6,127 bases of DNA from contig LADV01000043.1 of assembly GCA_000961805.1 (NCBI GenBank), positions 1 to 6,127 on the forward strand, written 5' to 3'. Position numbers and translations under genes: made by a program. The notes under the pieces are model-generated. The model worked only from the letters and a program-made list of their open reading frames with translations. It was not told where the DNA came from and ran no database searches. This document shows positions 1-5,318 of this stretch, one piece after another; the stretch's first letter is position 1; the number at the start of each line of letters is the position of its first letter. The DNA is from Peptococcaceae bacterium BRH_c23 (lineage in GTDB: Bacteria; Bacillota_B; Desulfitobacteriia; Desulfitobacteriales; Desulfitobacteriaceae).

Positions 1-14
1 TACCAAGGGTTTCA

Positions 15-46
15 GGCATCGGTCATACCGGTGCCTTTTCTTATTT
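15..46 (+). terminator. Rho-independent terminator for a plus-strand gene left of the window
   Basis: Bases 15-23 (GGCATCGGT) pair with 27-35 (ACCGGTGCC) around a CAT loop: nine pairs including one G-U. A T-rich run (TTTTCTTATTTTG) follows from 36. The T-run is downstream only on the plus strand, so the structure would end a transcript arriving from outside the window. It lies beyond the end of the minus-strand DUF6155 gene but lacks a U-tract in that orientation, so it would not terminate that gene well. Confidence 0.65.
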
Positions 47-97
47 TGTTATGCTTTGTTATCTCTTATTACCCTCGTTGCATTAACGGTTGCATTA
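45..97. repeat. Two pairs of short tandem direct repeats
   Basis: TTTGTTAT occurs at 45-52 and 55-62 (10-bp period), and GTTGCATTA at 77-85 and 89-97 (12-bp period). The pairs sit between the plus-strand terminator and the end of the DUF6155 gene. Helically phased short repeats can be protein-binding sites, for example recombinase arm sites. They can also arise by chance in AT-rich DNA, and no function is shown. Confidence 0.3.
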
Positions 98-160
98 CTT
101 TTGTTTCCCTTGCCTGGTCCATCTCAATACATCTTCCGTAATTATTCATCGGTTACTGAA

Positions 161-1087
161 TCATAAATTATAATCATCAACTAATTGATAATTTTTACTG
201 TTCTTTTCAACTAATTCTAATAGGCATAGGGGAAATGAATACTTTTTTCTTCCCAATCGCGCATTTACAACAATACCGTATAAATCAAAGATACCTTCAA
301 TATCCGTAACTTTAATAATGTCACCTACTTCCAAAGGGCCAGGATCATCAATAATTTCGGCCGAAAATGGAAACTGGAGGTTTTCCTCAAGATATTCGCA
401 CCAAGCATCCTCAATTTTCGAGTCATCCTTGCCACCACAACGTATAATAAATTCGTTAACTCGTCTTTCCTGCTCGTTATAATTATTTTCGGAACGCTTT
501 ATTTCTATTGACCTCAAATTGTCTGGTTCTTTTTCATCTTTTTGTAGCTTTATTATACCTTCATCCTCATAGTACGCATAATATAAATCGCATAAACCAT
601 CCGAAAACCCCCAACCAATACCGTCACTAGCCTCCATGATCTTCCTAAATCTGTCCTGGAATTGTTGATTAAGATTTTCCTCAAAAACAAACTTTAAGGC
701 TTTTTCGTACATACCCTCTATATTATTGTAAAATTTTTGGTCAATATCACCATACTCATCGGTAAACTCAACTCCGTTTTCCGCATATGAAATCATTAAT
801 TCTGCTATGTTCTCTGGTGACCGTGAAATCTTCCTAAAGTCCTCCAAAGCCTTTTTCATTACTGAGTAACGCAATTTCCCGAGTCCTCTGTCCTGGAAAA
901 ATTCATCCTCGATAATTTTATTGTACTTTTCTAGAATATCCTTTTCACCCGCAGGATCTAACTTGACTTTGTAATATTCTTTTACAGCCGGAAAGAGTTT
1001 AAATAGCTCTGTGATTTCTCCTTTTAATTGAACTTCATTGAGGCTTGCCAAAAACTTCTTAAGCTCCGTAACCTTTACCTCACCCAT
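161..1087 (-). CDS. DUF6155 protein with C-terminal CcbP-like calcium-binding domain
   Basis: This 308-aa protein seems to be two families joined. Residues about 4-175 match my recollection of DUF6155: VTELKKFL near the start, then EFFQDRGLGKLRYSV, ENGVEFTDEYGDID and GIGWGFSDGLCDLYY. A charged linker (about 176-215) leads to a domain at about 225-300 resembling the calcium-binding family first described as CcbP in Anabaena. Its signature pieces are WCEYLEENLQFPFSAEI, PLEVGDIIKV and a glycine/aromatic strand ending FPLCLLEL. There is no signal peptide or membrane segment, so it is probably cytosolic. The ATG at 1087 is chosen because GGGAGGAG lies 8 nt upstream; an in-frame TTG at 1108 would place that SD inside the gene. 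It appears monocistronic, served by the extended -10 at 1144-1152. The function of DUF6155 is unknown. The family calls come from motif memory without a search. Confidence 0.8.
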   Translation of the reverse strand: MGEVKVTELKKFLASLNEVQLKGEITELFKLFPAVKEYYKVKLDPAGEKDILEKYNKIIEDEFFQDRGLGKLRYSVMKKALEDFRKISRSPENIAELMISYAENGVEFTDEYGDIDQKFYNNIEGMYEKALKFVFEENLNQQFQDRFRKIMEASDGIGWGFSDGLCDLYYAYYEDEGIIKLQKDEKEPDNLRSIEIKRSENNYNEQERRVNEFIIRCGGKDDSKIEDAWCEYLEENLQFPFSAEIIDDPGPLEVGDIIKVTDIEGIFDLYGIVVNARLGRKKYSFPLCLLELVEKNSKNYQLVDDYNL

Positions 1088-1118
1088 TCTGTATGCTCCT
1101 CCCGCCAACGCTGTTAAT

Positions 1119-1235
1119 TTATTGCAATAACTTCATAATTCTTATTATAACACCCAATCCAAGCCCCAGATATAAACAGGCACCGAACCTAAAAGCTTCA
1201 GCGCTTAGTCCAATAATTCTAATATTTTTTCTCAC
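1119..1235 (-). CDS. Possible 38-aa single-pass membrane microprotein
   Basis: An in-frame GTG at 1235 is preceded by AAGGTG about 5 nt upstream and opens 38 codons to TAA at 1119. The N-terminus is basic (MRKNIRI). Residues about 17-31 form a hydrophobic Gly/Leu stretch (FGACLYLGLGLGVII), followed by R, K and the end, which is consistent with one short membrane helix. It ends 31 nt before the ATG of the DUF6155 gene, and that gene's likely -10 falls inside this frame. I do not recognise a family. It could equally be a chance frame or the tail of a lost gene, since the frame stays open 12 more codons upstream to a TAG. Confidence 0.3.
   Translation of the reverse strand: MRKNIRIIGLSAEAFRFGACLYLGLGLGVIIRIMKLLQ
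1144..1152 (-). promoter_or_regulatory. Extended -10 promoter for the DUF6155 gene
   Basis: Read on the minus strand this is TGTTATAAT, a perfect TATAAT with the TGn extension, 57-65 nt upstream of the ATG at 1087. No good -35 hexamer is found 16-18 nt upstream, which an extended -10 can tolerate. Transcription would start near 1137 and give a leader of roughly 50 nt. Confidence 0.5.
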
Positions 1236-1405
1236 AAATTCACCTTGACCTGAGTTAGTATGCAACTGCTAACCGCTTGCACGGTTAATTGGCTATCGTC
1301 TCATAGTATCGGTATTTTCAGAAGGTGCAACGATTTGAGAAGATTTTGACAAGATTATTCGCTCTGTATTGTATCCTAATTAAAGCAAATCCCGAAACGA
1401 TTCAC

Positions 1406-1424
1406 TGCCAATAGGGTATTGGCA
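1406..1424. repeat. Perfect 8-bp hairpin
   Basis: TGCCAATA at 1406-1413 is the exact reverse complement of TATTGGCA at 1417-1424, with a GGG loop on the plus strand. On the plus strand TTTACTTT follows, a poor U-tract. On the minus strand nothing U-rich follows. It could be a weak plus-strand terminator or part of a mobile-element end. Confidence 0.4.
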
Positions 1425-1455
1425 TTTACTTTAGTTAGGCAACAATTTCTAGGCC

Positions 1456-1521
1456 AATGTATATTGTTCCTTTCCTTGGTACATATTGTCTTGGCAATGG
1501 GTACACATTGTCTAAAATCTT
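1456..1521. repeat. Three 22-bp-phased direct repeats
   Basis: GGTACATATTGTCT (1478-1491) and GGTACACATTGTCT (1500-1513) differ at one base in 14 and start exactly 22 bp apart. A degenerate copy one period earlier keeps ATATTGT at 1461-1467, in register with 1483-1489 and 1505-1511. Spacing of about two helical turns is typical of arrays bound by a DNA-binding protein. Repeated blocks of this kind occur at the ends of some insertion sequences (IS21-type elements have multiple terminal repeats), but no transposase is present. Confidence 0.45.
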
Positions 1522-1643
1522 TTTCCGAAAGTAAAAAGCACCTGCTTTTATTGAAGCAAATGCTCATATGACGTAATCGCCCTACAACTCGTTTAATTTG
1601 TTAAATTCATACTCTGTAAGTTAGTGATAATATGCGCTTAGAG

Positions 1644-1949
1644 TTAAAACATTTGATTTTGCCGAGGGTGACGAACCAGGAATATTTCAATATCATCTTT
1701 TGTAATACGATAAAAAACCTTATATGGCTCAGATTTTCCAACAGATATGAGCAGCATTCTTAAATTAACGGGGTAACCTTTAAGTACAACAGCTTTTCCT
1801 GGGACATATACGGAAAAGTCCTGTCCTTGGAAATAATTATTGATGTGCCCCCTTAAAAATGATGCTATAGGTGTAAGTTCTATTTCTCTTCTCCATTTAT
1901 CAAGAAATATTAGTGAATCAACTGCCGATCTTCTCCAATGTATTCTCAT
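1644..1949 (-). CDS. Putative type II toxin, RelE/ParE-like
   Basis: This 101-aa protein carries features of the RelE/ParE toxin fold. The N-terminus is WRRSAVDSLIFLDKWRREIE, an amphipathic helical part like that of ParE relatives. A central beta region (YVPGKAVVLKGYP, LRMLLISV) follows, then YKVFYRITKDDIEIFLVRHPRQ, which resembles the terminal strand of RelE/ParE proteins (I-x-I-x-x-V-x-H-x-R). It is rich in Arg and Lys. RelE members cut ribosome-bound mRNA and ParE members poison gyrase; the sequence does not say which, or whether it is active. Its ATG overlaps the stop of the upstream gene as ATGA (1946-1949), so translation is probably coupled, and only a weak AGAGAAG precedes it. The antitoxin-first order fits a TA operon. 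The family assignment is by motif only. Confidence 0.55.
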   Translation of the reverse strand: MRIHWRRSAVDSLIFLDKWRREIELTPIASFLRGHINNYFQGQDFSVYVPGKAVVLKGYPVNLRMLLISVGKSEPYKVFYRITKDDIEIFLVRHPRQNQMF

Positions 1950-2188
1950 GCTTCTCTAGAAAAACCCAAAATTATGTCTATTTCTAAATCAGAAAGGATT
2001 GGGTTTTCTCCTTCCAAAGCTTCTACTAACAGTTGTTCTTCTTCGGTATCAGTCACCTCATAAACATTAGCATCATTGTATTGTTCAACTTCGAATAATA
2101 AAAACTTTCGGTTACCAATTTCGATATATAATGAACCTGAATTGACCGCTTCTAGAACATCTTTATTTTGAATTTTAATTGCCTTCAT
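1946..2188 (-). CDS. Putative antitoxin of the toxin-antitoxin pair
   Basis: This 80-aa acidic protein has a strand-rich N-terminal half (SLYIEIGNRKFLLFEVEQ). Its Glu/Asp-rich C-terminal tail, with DTEEEQLLVEALEGE and DLEIDIILG, is the kind of segment antitoxins use to wrap a basic toxin. The ATG at 2188 is chosen because AGGAG (2194-2198) lies 5 nt upstream; the in-frame GTG at 2194 would overlap that SD. It lies directly behind an extended -10 promoter and overlaps the toxin start by 4 nt. No helix-turn-helix, ribbon-helix-helix or Phd signature is evident, so whether it represses its own operon is open. The antitoxin role rests mainly on context and charge. Confidence 0.5.
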   Translation of the reverse strand: MKAIKIQNKDVLEAVNSGSLYIEIGNRKFLLFEVEQYNDANVYEVTDTEEEQLLVEALEGENPILSDLEIDIILGFSREA

Positions 2189-2216
2189 AATCACTCCTAA
2201 ACAAAGGATATATCTA

Positions 2217-2225
2217 ATTATACCA
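2217..2225 (-). promoter_or_regulatory. Extended -10 promoter of the TA operon
   Basis: Read on the minus strand this is TGGTATAAT, a perfect TATAAT with a TGn extension, 29 nt upstream of the antitoxin ATG. The -35 region (around 2243-2248) has no good match to TTGACA. The start site would be near 2210, leaving a very short leader that contains the SD. Confidence 0.6.
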
Positions 2226-2251
2226 TGATTTATAAAAACGAACCTATTTAT

Positions 2252-2263
2252 TTAACTGGTTAA
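2252..2263. promoter_or_regulatory. Possible operator dyad upstream of the TA promoter
   Basis: TTAAC-TG-GTTAA is a short inverted repeat just upstream of where the -35 element should lie. Antitoxins commonly repress their own promoter through such dyads, so an operator is possible. A 5-bp arm in AT-rich DNA can also occur by chance. Confidence 0.25.
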
Positions 2264-2418
2264 TATAGAAACAAAATTGCTGTTATTCGTTTCTGATACG
2301 ACTATTTTCATCCTTATATTCCTAAATTATTTTGACAATAAACCAAACGGCTCCTAATTATAAGTCCAATACCTGACACAGAGCAGGCTTTAACCTGCCA
2401 GAAGCTTCCTTCCTCCCG

Positions 2419-2449
2419 AAAAAAGGGGGAAAGCGGAGATTAACCCCGC
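2419..2449 (-). terminator. Terminator-like hairpin downstream of the SEC-C remnant
   Basis: On the minus strand GCGGGG (2449-2444), loop TTAAT, then CTCCGC (2438-2433) form six pairs with one G-U. TTT, CCCCC and a run of six Ts (2424-2419) follow. The interrupted U-tract makes it imperfect, but the position about 70 nt after the SEC-C stop suits a terminator for that lost gene. Confidence 0.4.
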
Positions 2450-2515
2450 AGTCCCACTCACTCAACAACCTCGCAGCGCTCACTACGCGCCCGGGCTTGC
2501 GCACCTTCTTTAGCT

Positions 2516-2622
2516 CTACTTTCCACAGCATCTTTTGTACTTATTGCCACTACCGCATGGACAAGGATCATTCCTGCCAACTTTACCTTTTTCTTTACCA
2601 ACACTTACCAAGCCAGAACTTA
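2516..2622 (-). pseudogene. C-terminal remnant of a SEC-C motif protein
   Basis: The last codons before TAG at 2516 encode [20 protein letters not shown] plus GK. This is a textbook SEC-C motif (C-x-C-x8-C-C), the small zinc-binding tail found at the C-terminus of SecA and of many unrelated proteins. Upstream the frame stays open for only about 20 more codons, then runs back into the 5' end of the macrodomain gene, which is read in a different frame. The body of the protein is therefore gone and there is no start codon or SD for this piece. A deletion apparently joined it to the macrodomain 5' end near 2610-2622. SecA is only one of many possible parents. Confidence 0.75.
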
Positions 2623-2697
2623 GGCAGTATTTGCGGCGTTGACAATTGCATCAACGGATATTTTTGTTATATCGTTTCGGATTATTTCCAGTGGCAT
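2620..2697 (-). pseudogene. Truncated macrodomain gene, N-terminal 25 codons
   Basis: From ATG at 2697 the frame encodes [20 protein letters not shown] and AANTA, then TAA. This is the unmistakable start of a macrodomain (ADP-ribose or O-acetyl-ADP-ribose binding/hydrolysing) protein, where D-x-I-x-N-A-A-N forms the first ligand-binding loop. Clostridial relatives I remember continue with a Gly-rich loop and run well beyond 150 residues; all of that is missing. AAAGGAG lies 11 nt upstream, and a perfect TTGACA at 2761-2766 (minus) may be the old -35, though no good -10 follows at 16-18 nt. Expression signals may thus survive, but only a non-functional 25-residue peptide would be made. The next bases belong to the SEC-C remnant in another frame. 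Confidence 0.8.
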
Positions 2698-2784
2698 AAG
2701 TGGGGATTCTCCTTTCAAAGGATTACTAGGTATCACATACTTCTAACGCTACTTTCAGCTTGTCAAAATGTGTAATGCGCCAAT

Positions 2785-2812
2785 CAAAGAAGGGCGGCTG
2801 CCCGCCACCCTA
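2785..2812 (-). terminator. Weak terminator-like hairpin after the DUF1643 remnant
   Basis: On the minus strand GGCGG (2806-2802) pairs with CCGCC (2797-2793) around GCAG, extendable past a bulged T by one G-C and two G-U pairs. CTTCTTTG follows. It lies about 20 nt after the stop of the DUF1643 remnant. The U-tract is poor. Confidence 0.3.
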
Positions 2813-2829
2813 GAGCAACTGACGGCGCA

Positions 2830-3177
2830 CTAAGCCAACTTCCAGTCTTTCAACTCCATCTCGTAGCCCCAGACTTGACCATGTAAAGGATAGGGACCTT
2901 TCTCGGATACTCTATCGACATAAGTAATCGGCAGTGGGTTTAAAAGGCGAAGTACATCTTTGATCCGACGGATATAGATCCTTTCAAATCCCTTAAGGGC
3001 TGTTCCCCAAGCTACAATTATTTTGCTCACTTCTCCTGCAGCCTGTTGAATGAATTCATCATTCCGGATTCCTTTGATCCGTTGTTCCCCACCTTTGTTC
3101 TTACAGAGTTCTACTAGGTCATCCGCATTGGTTGTTCGGTATAAGAAACTACCTGTTTTTCTTGATGCTCCCCCCGT
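2830..3177 (-). pseudogene. N-terminally truncated DUF1643 family protein
   Basis: An open frame of about 115 codons begins right after an in-frame TAA (3178-3180) and ends at TAG 2830. The translation carries FLYRTTNADDLVEL, GIRNDEFIQQAAGEVSKIIV, AWGTALKGFERIYI and, near the end, PYPLHGQVWGYEMEL. These match the second half of DUF1643 proteins as I know them: an N-L-x-x-Y-R-x-T element, an AAxxxxKIIVAWG strand, and a closing P-x-P-L-H stretch. The family's N-terminal portion, including its LNPSTAD-like motif, is absent. The only usable start is a GTG at 3030 in mid-domain, preceded by GCAGGAGAA; it would yield a 66-aa fragment. A run of six Gs at about 3171-3176 borders the break. The function of DUF1643 is unknown, and it is probably non-functional here. 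Confidence 0.65.
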
Positions 3178-3180
3178 TTA

Positions 3181-3273
3181 CTGATGCTGCAATTCCACCG
3201 CGCTTTGAATCTCACCGGCGTTGTGATTATAATCCTCGGGAGACGATTTGATGAATTTCTTTAAAACCTTTTC
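3181..3273 (-). other. Short open segment of unknown origin between DUF2779 and DUF1643 pieces
   Basis: Directly after the DUF2779 stop, a different frame reads FIKSSPEDYNHNAGEIQSAV and ELQHQ, ending at the TAA at 3178-3180. The composition looks protein-like, but there is no start codon or SD. A second frame (LPEIRKGFKEIHQIVSRGL) is also open here. I cannot assign either to a family. It is probably the scar of the rearrangement that removed the DUF1643 5' half. Confidence 0.25.
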
Positions 3274-5253
3274 TTATTTCGGGTAAACTAAATCCTTCCA
3301 GCCCTCGTAAATCATAACCATTGCTAAAGTATCCAACTCACAATACTTCAACAATGCTTTCTCTATTTCCGTACGTTCATATTCCGACATCTCTTCGAAT
3401 TGCATTCGAGCATAAGCTGTTAACGCAGCCCCTCCATCACGCAACTCATCACTATCGCTCAACACTGCGAAGTCTTTTTCTGAAATATCCTGAAACATAT
3501 TAGGCAATAGTTTATAGGGATCAAGGACCCTGTCTTCGACATACTCAATCCATTTCCAGTTTCGATAATTCAAACTTGGGATACCACCATCGGCGCCATA
3601 AATAGGGTTGGCGTATTTTTCTTGTAGGAATCGTGAACTATTCAGAATCGCTGGCAAAACCTGCTTAATGGAATTCGAGCCCTTCGTGGCGGGATCATAA
3701 TAATATCGTTTGACAAGTTCGCACATATCGATCATATTGCGGGGCCCTGCCACCCACTCTTTACTCTTTTTTACTGGAGTTGTAATGGTGCGAATAAAGT
3801 TACAGAGTTCCTCCCTGTCTGGTATATCCTCTTGGTCTTCCCCCAATTGCCGATAAATCATATTTAAGTACGTGTTTTCATGCGCAGCATATCGGAAAAT
3901 GCTCCCTTGATCCTGGTCCAATTCGTTTTTCAGACTTCTGAGAAAACCATAGTTGGGGAATACCCCTGGTGCGGTGTTAAGATATTGTCCGCGATGTTCA
4001 ATCCGCCCGTCTTTTTGCACGACATGGTGGGAAAACTGAAAGGCAATTCCTTCATAAGGACGTCTCCCTTTATTGAAGGGAATCGCAACCATGGAGGTTT
4101 CAAAATCTATGAAATGTAGCGGATAAACCCACGCACTCATCTCACGGTATAGATTTTCTGAATCGATCCAATGAGTCGCGTCATGGCTTTGAGCTTTTGT
4201 TACTTGCAGCCATTGCCTAGCACTAGAGGATATACCCAGATTGTCATCATCTTTTGGTGAAATATCTTCTTTGCAAATGTCCGATAGTTTGATGCGTCCT
4301 TCATTTAGACATAGGTCCTTTTTTCGAAAATTCCAGATTTCGAACATGGTTGAATCCTTGAAATCCTCGTCGGACCAGTTCAGACCTTCCTTCCAGCACT
4401 CATGAAAGCCGCTTTTCATGCCTACCTCCCTCTCTTGGTCAGTCGCTTTGAACTCGCAATGAACGCAGCAAGTAGAAGGCAGCGAAACTATTTTTTCGTC
4501 TCTGACATAGTAGTTAGCCAATAAATTCACATGTTCAACAAAACTAATTGGTTTCGGACCGACAATGACCTCTTCGGAATAGATTAAGTCACAACTGTCA
4601 TCGACCTTGACCTTGACCAGAATCTGTTCGGAGAGATCTTCCTCAGATAGAGTTTGAGCTACCAAAACACTTTTTCTCCCGTTTTTATTTTTGGTGATTT
4701 TGAATTTCTGATTAAGCCCGTCCGCAGGACATAGGGCATTTTTATTGGCCATCATCAGATATGCAGAAACGGCATACGCTGGAAAGGCAGATCGGATGAC
4801 ATGTTTCTGAAAAGCAACATCTTCTAGATAGGGTTTCCATGATGAGGTAATCGACCTGTTTTTAGTCAGAAAAGCTTCTTCAGAATCCGTGTCAACCGAT
4901 TTCGCTTTGACCTCTACTAACTCGATGTGGTTCTTATTCTTGATTAGAATATCAACTCGGATGAAAAGCGTTTCAAAGCGAACAGCCGCTTCATAGATGA
5001 TAACCTGATCATTCTTCAGCAAGTCATTTGTCTGACGTAGTGCCTCGTCATAATCCAGTGTCTTAATATCATGCCCGCCAGGAAAATAGCACTTGGCCAA
5101 TTCTCCGACTTGGAATCCTCCATCAGCCAAAGCGAGCAGAAACGTATCCTCTAGATTTTGATTAGCGTATTCGGATTTCCCCGTATAATAAAGTTTTGTT
5201 GGACATTCTAATCCCAATTTATATCGGGATTTGGTCAAGTATCTGGATCGCAT
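3274..5253 (-). CDS. DUF2779 protein: RecB/Cas4-like nuclease plus DEDD exonuclease-like domain
   Basis: A 659-aa soluble protein with two apparent nuclease modules. In the N-terminal half, E88, D101 and E114-V-K116 (LVEVKAKS), followed by D145-x3-Q149, form a PD-(D/E)XK/RecB-type active site. C17 (LECPTKLYY) with C262/C263, C266 and C286 gives one early and three later cysteines, the layout of the Fe-S cluster in Cas4 and AddB. The C-terminal half is DUF2779. D383 and E385 in HFIDFETS resemble DEDD exonuclease motif I, AAHENTYL (457-463) the motif II region, and YCELDTLAM (637-645) motif III. NMIDMCELVKRYYYDP and GSNSIKQVLPAIL lie between. Family functions are mostly unproven; DNA or RNA processing is inference. 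ATG 5253 has GGGAGGGG 7 nt upstream. It follows the ParB-like gene after 65 nt with no evident promoter, so co-transcription is likely. All motifs are intact. Confidence 0.85.
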   Translation of the reverse strand: MRSRYLTKSRYKLGLECPTKLYYTGKSEYANQNLEDTFLLALADGGFQVGELAKCYFPGGHDIKTLDYDEALRQTNDLLKNDQVIIYEAAVRFETLFIRVDILIKNKNHIELVEVKAKSVDTDSEEAFLTKNRSITSSWKPYLEDVAFQKHVIRSAFPAYAVSAYLMMANKNALCPADGLNQKFKITKNKNGRKSVLVAQTLSEEDLSEQILVKVKVDDSCDLIYSEEVIVGPKPISFVEHVNLLANYYVRDEKIVSLPSTCCVHCEFKATDQEREVGMKSGFHECWKEGLNWSDEDFKDSTMFEIWNFRKKDLCLNEGRIKLSDICKEDISPKDDDNLGISSSARQWLQVTKAQSHDATHWIDSENLYREMSAWVYPLHFIDFETSMVAIPFNKGRRPYEGIAFQFSHHVVQKDGRIEHRGQYLNTAPGVFPNYGFLRSLKNELDQDQGSIFRYAAHENTYLNMIYRQLGEDQEDIPDREELCNFIRTITTPVKKSKEWVAGPRNMIDMCELVKRYYYDPATKGSNSIKQVLPAILNSSRFLQEKYANPIYGADGGIPSLNYRNWKWIEYVEDRVLDPYKLLPNMFQDISEKDFAVLSDSDELRDGGAALTAYARMQFEEMSEYERTEIEKALLKYCELDTLAMVMIYEGWKDLVYPK

Positions 5254-5318
5254 AAATCAACCCCTCCCTCATCACCACTATTCCAAAAGGCGAAAACAAA
5301 TCGTTGTTACAATCAGGC

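Larger units (their letters stand above)
1236..1643. other. Gene-poor spacer between the TA operon and the DUF6155 gene
   Basis: About 400 bases without a convincing gene. The longest open frame (1376-1567, minus, 63 codons) has no SD and a cysteine-rich, unstructured translation that I recognise in no family. The segment contains the 22-bp-phased repeats at 1456-1521 and a perfect hairpin at 1406-1424. It also holds a 6-bp inverted repeat, TAACCG/CGGTTA, at 1270-1287. No terminator-like structure follows the toxin gene. Confidence 0.5.
2226..2515. other. Spacer with an AT-rich part and a GC-rich structured part
   Basis: About 290 bases without a supported gene. From 2226 to about 2375 it is AT-rich promoter-proximal DNA. 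From about 2380 to 2510 it becomes GC-rich with several hairpins: GCAGG/CCTGC at 2383-2398, a C/G-rich arm pair around 2409-2433, a terminator-like stem at 2433-2449, and the palindromes AGCGCT (2475-2480) and GCCCGGGC (about 2489-2496). A minus-strand frame of 57 codons (2358-2531) stays open here but lacks an SD and overlaps the end of the SEC-C remnant, so I do not call it a gene. Confidence 0.4.

Noticed and set aside
69..149. 26-codon minus-strand frame after the DUF6155 gene
   Set aside because: It reads like a possible integrase tail (KVMQPLMQ), but has no SD, contains the direct repeats, and no recombinase motif is visible.
1456..1521. CRISPR-like array
   Set aside because: The repeat is only 14 bp with 8-bp gaps and at most three copies; CRISPR repeats and spacers are much longer, and no cas gene is present.
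1376..1567. 63-codon minus-strand frame
   Set aside because: No SD, Cys-rich translation without family resemblance, and it runs through the 22-bp repeats and the perfect hairpin, which better explain the segment.
2358..2531. 57-codon minus-strand frame in the GC-rich segment
   Set aside because: No SD, overlaps the SEC-C tail in another frame, and the open frame is expected from high GC and hairpins.
2497..2775. 92-codon plus-strand frame
   Set aside because: Antisense shadow of the macrodomain and SEC-C remnants, whose motifs are unmistakable on the minus strand.
2802..2812. AGGGTGG resembling the start of a T-box motif on the minus strand
   Set aside because: The rest of the T-box consensus (ACCGCG) is missing, and no specifier stem or aminoacyl-tRNA-related gene follows.
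2702..2824. Short minus-strand frame containing FFDWRITHFDKLKVALEV
   Set aside because: It looks somewhat protein-like, but is bounded by stops at both ends with no start codon and overlaps the likely promoter and hairpin upstream of the macrodomain remnant.
3321..4119. Two plus-strand frames (3321-3503 and 3880-4119)
   Set aside because: Both lie antisense inside the DUF2779 gene and have no domain-like features.
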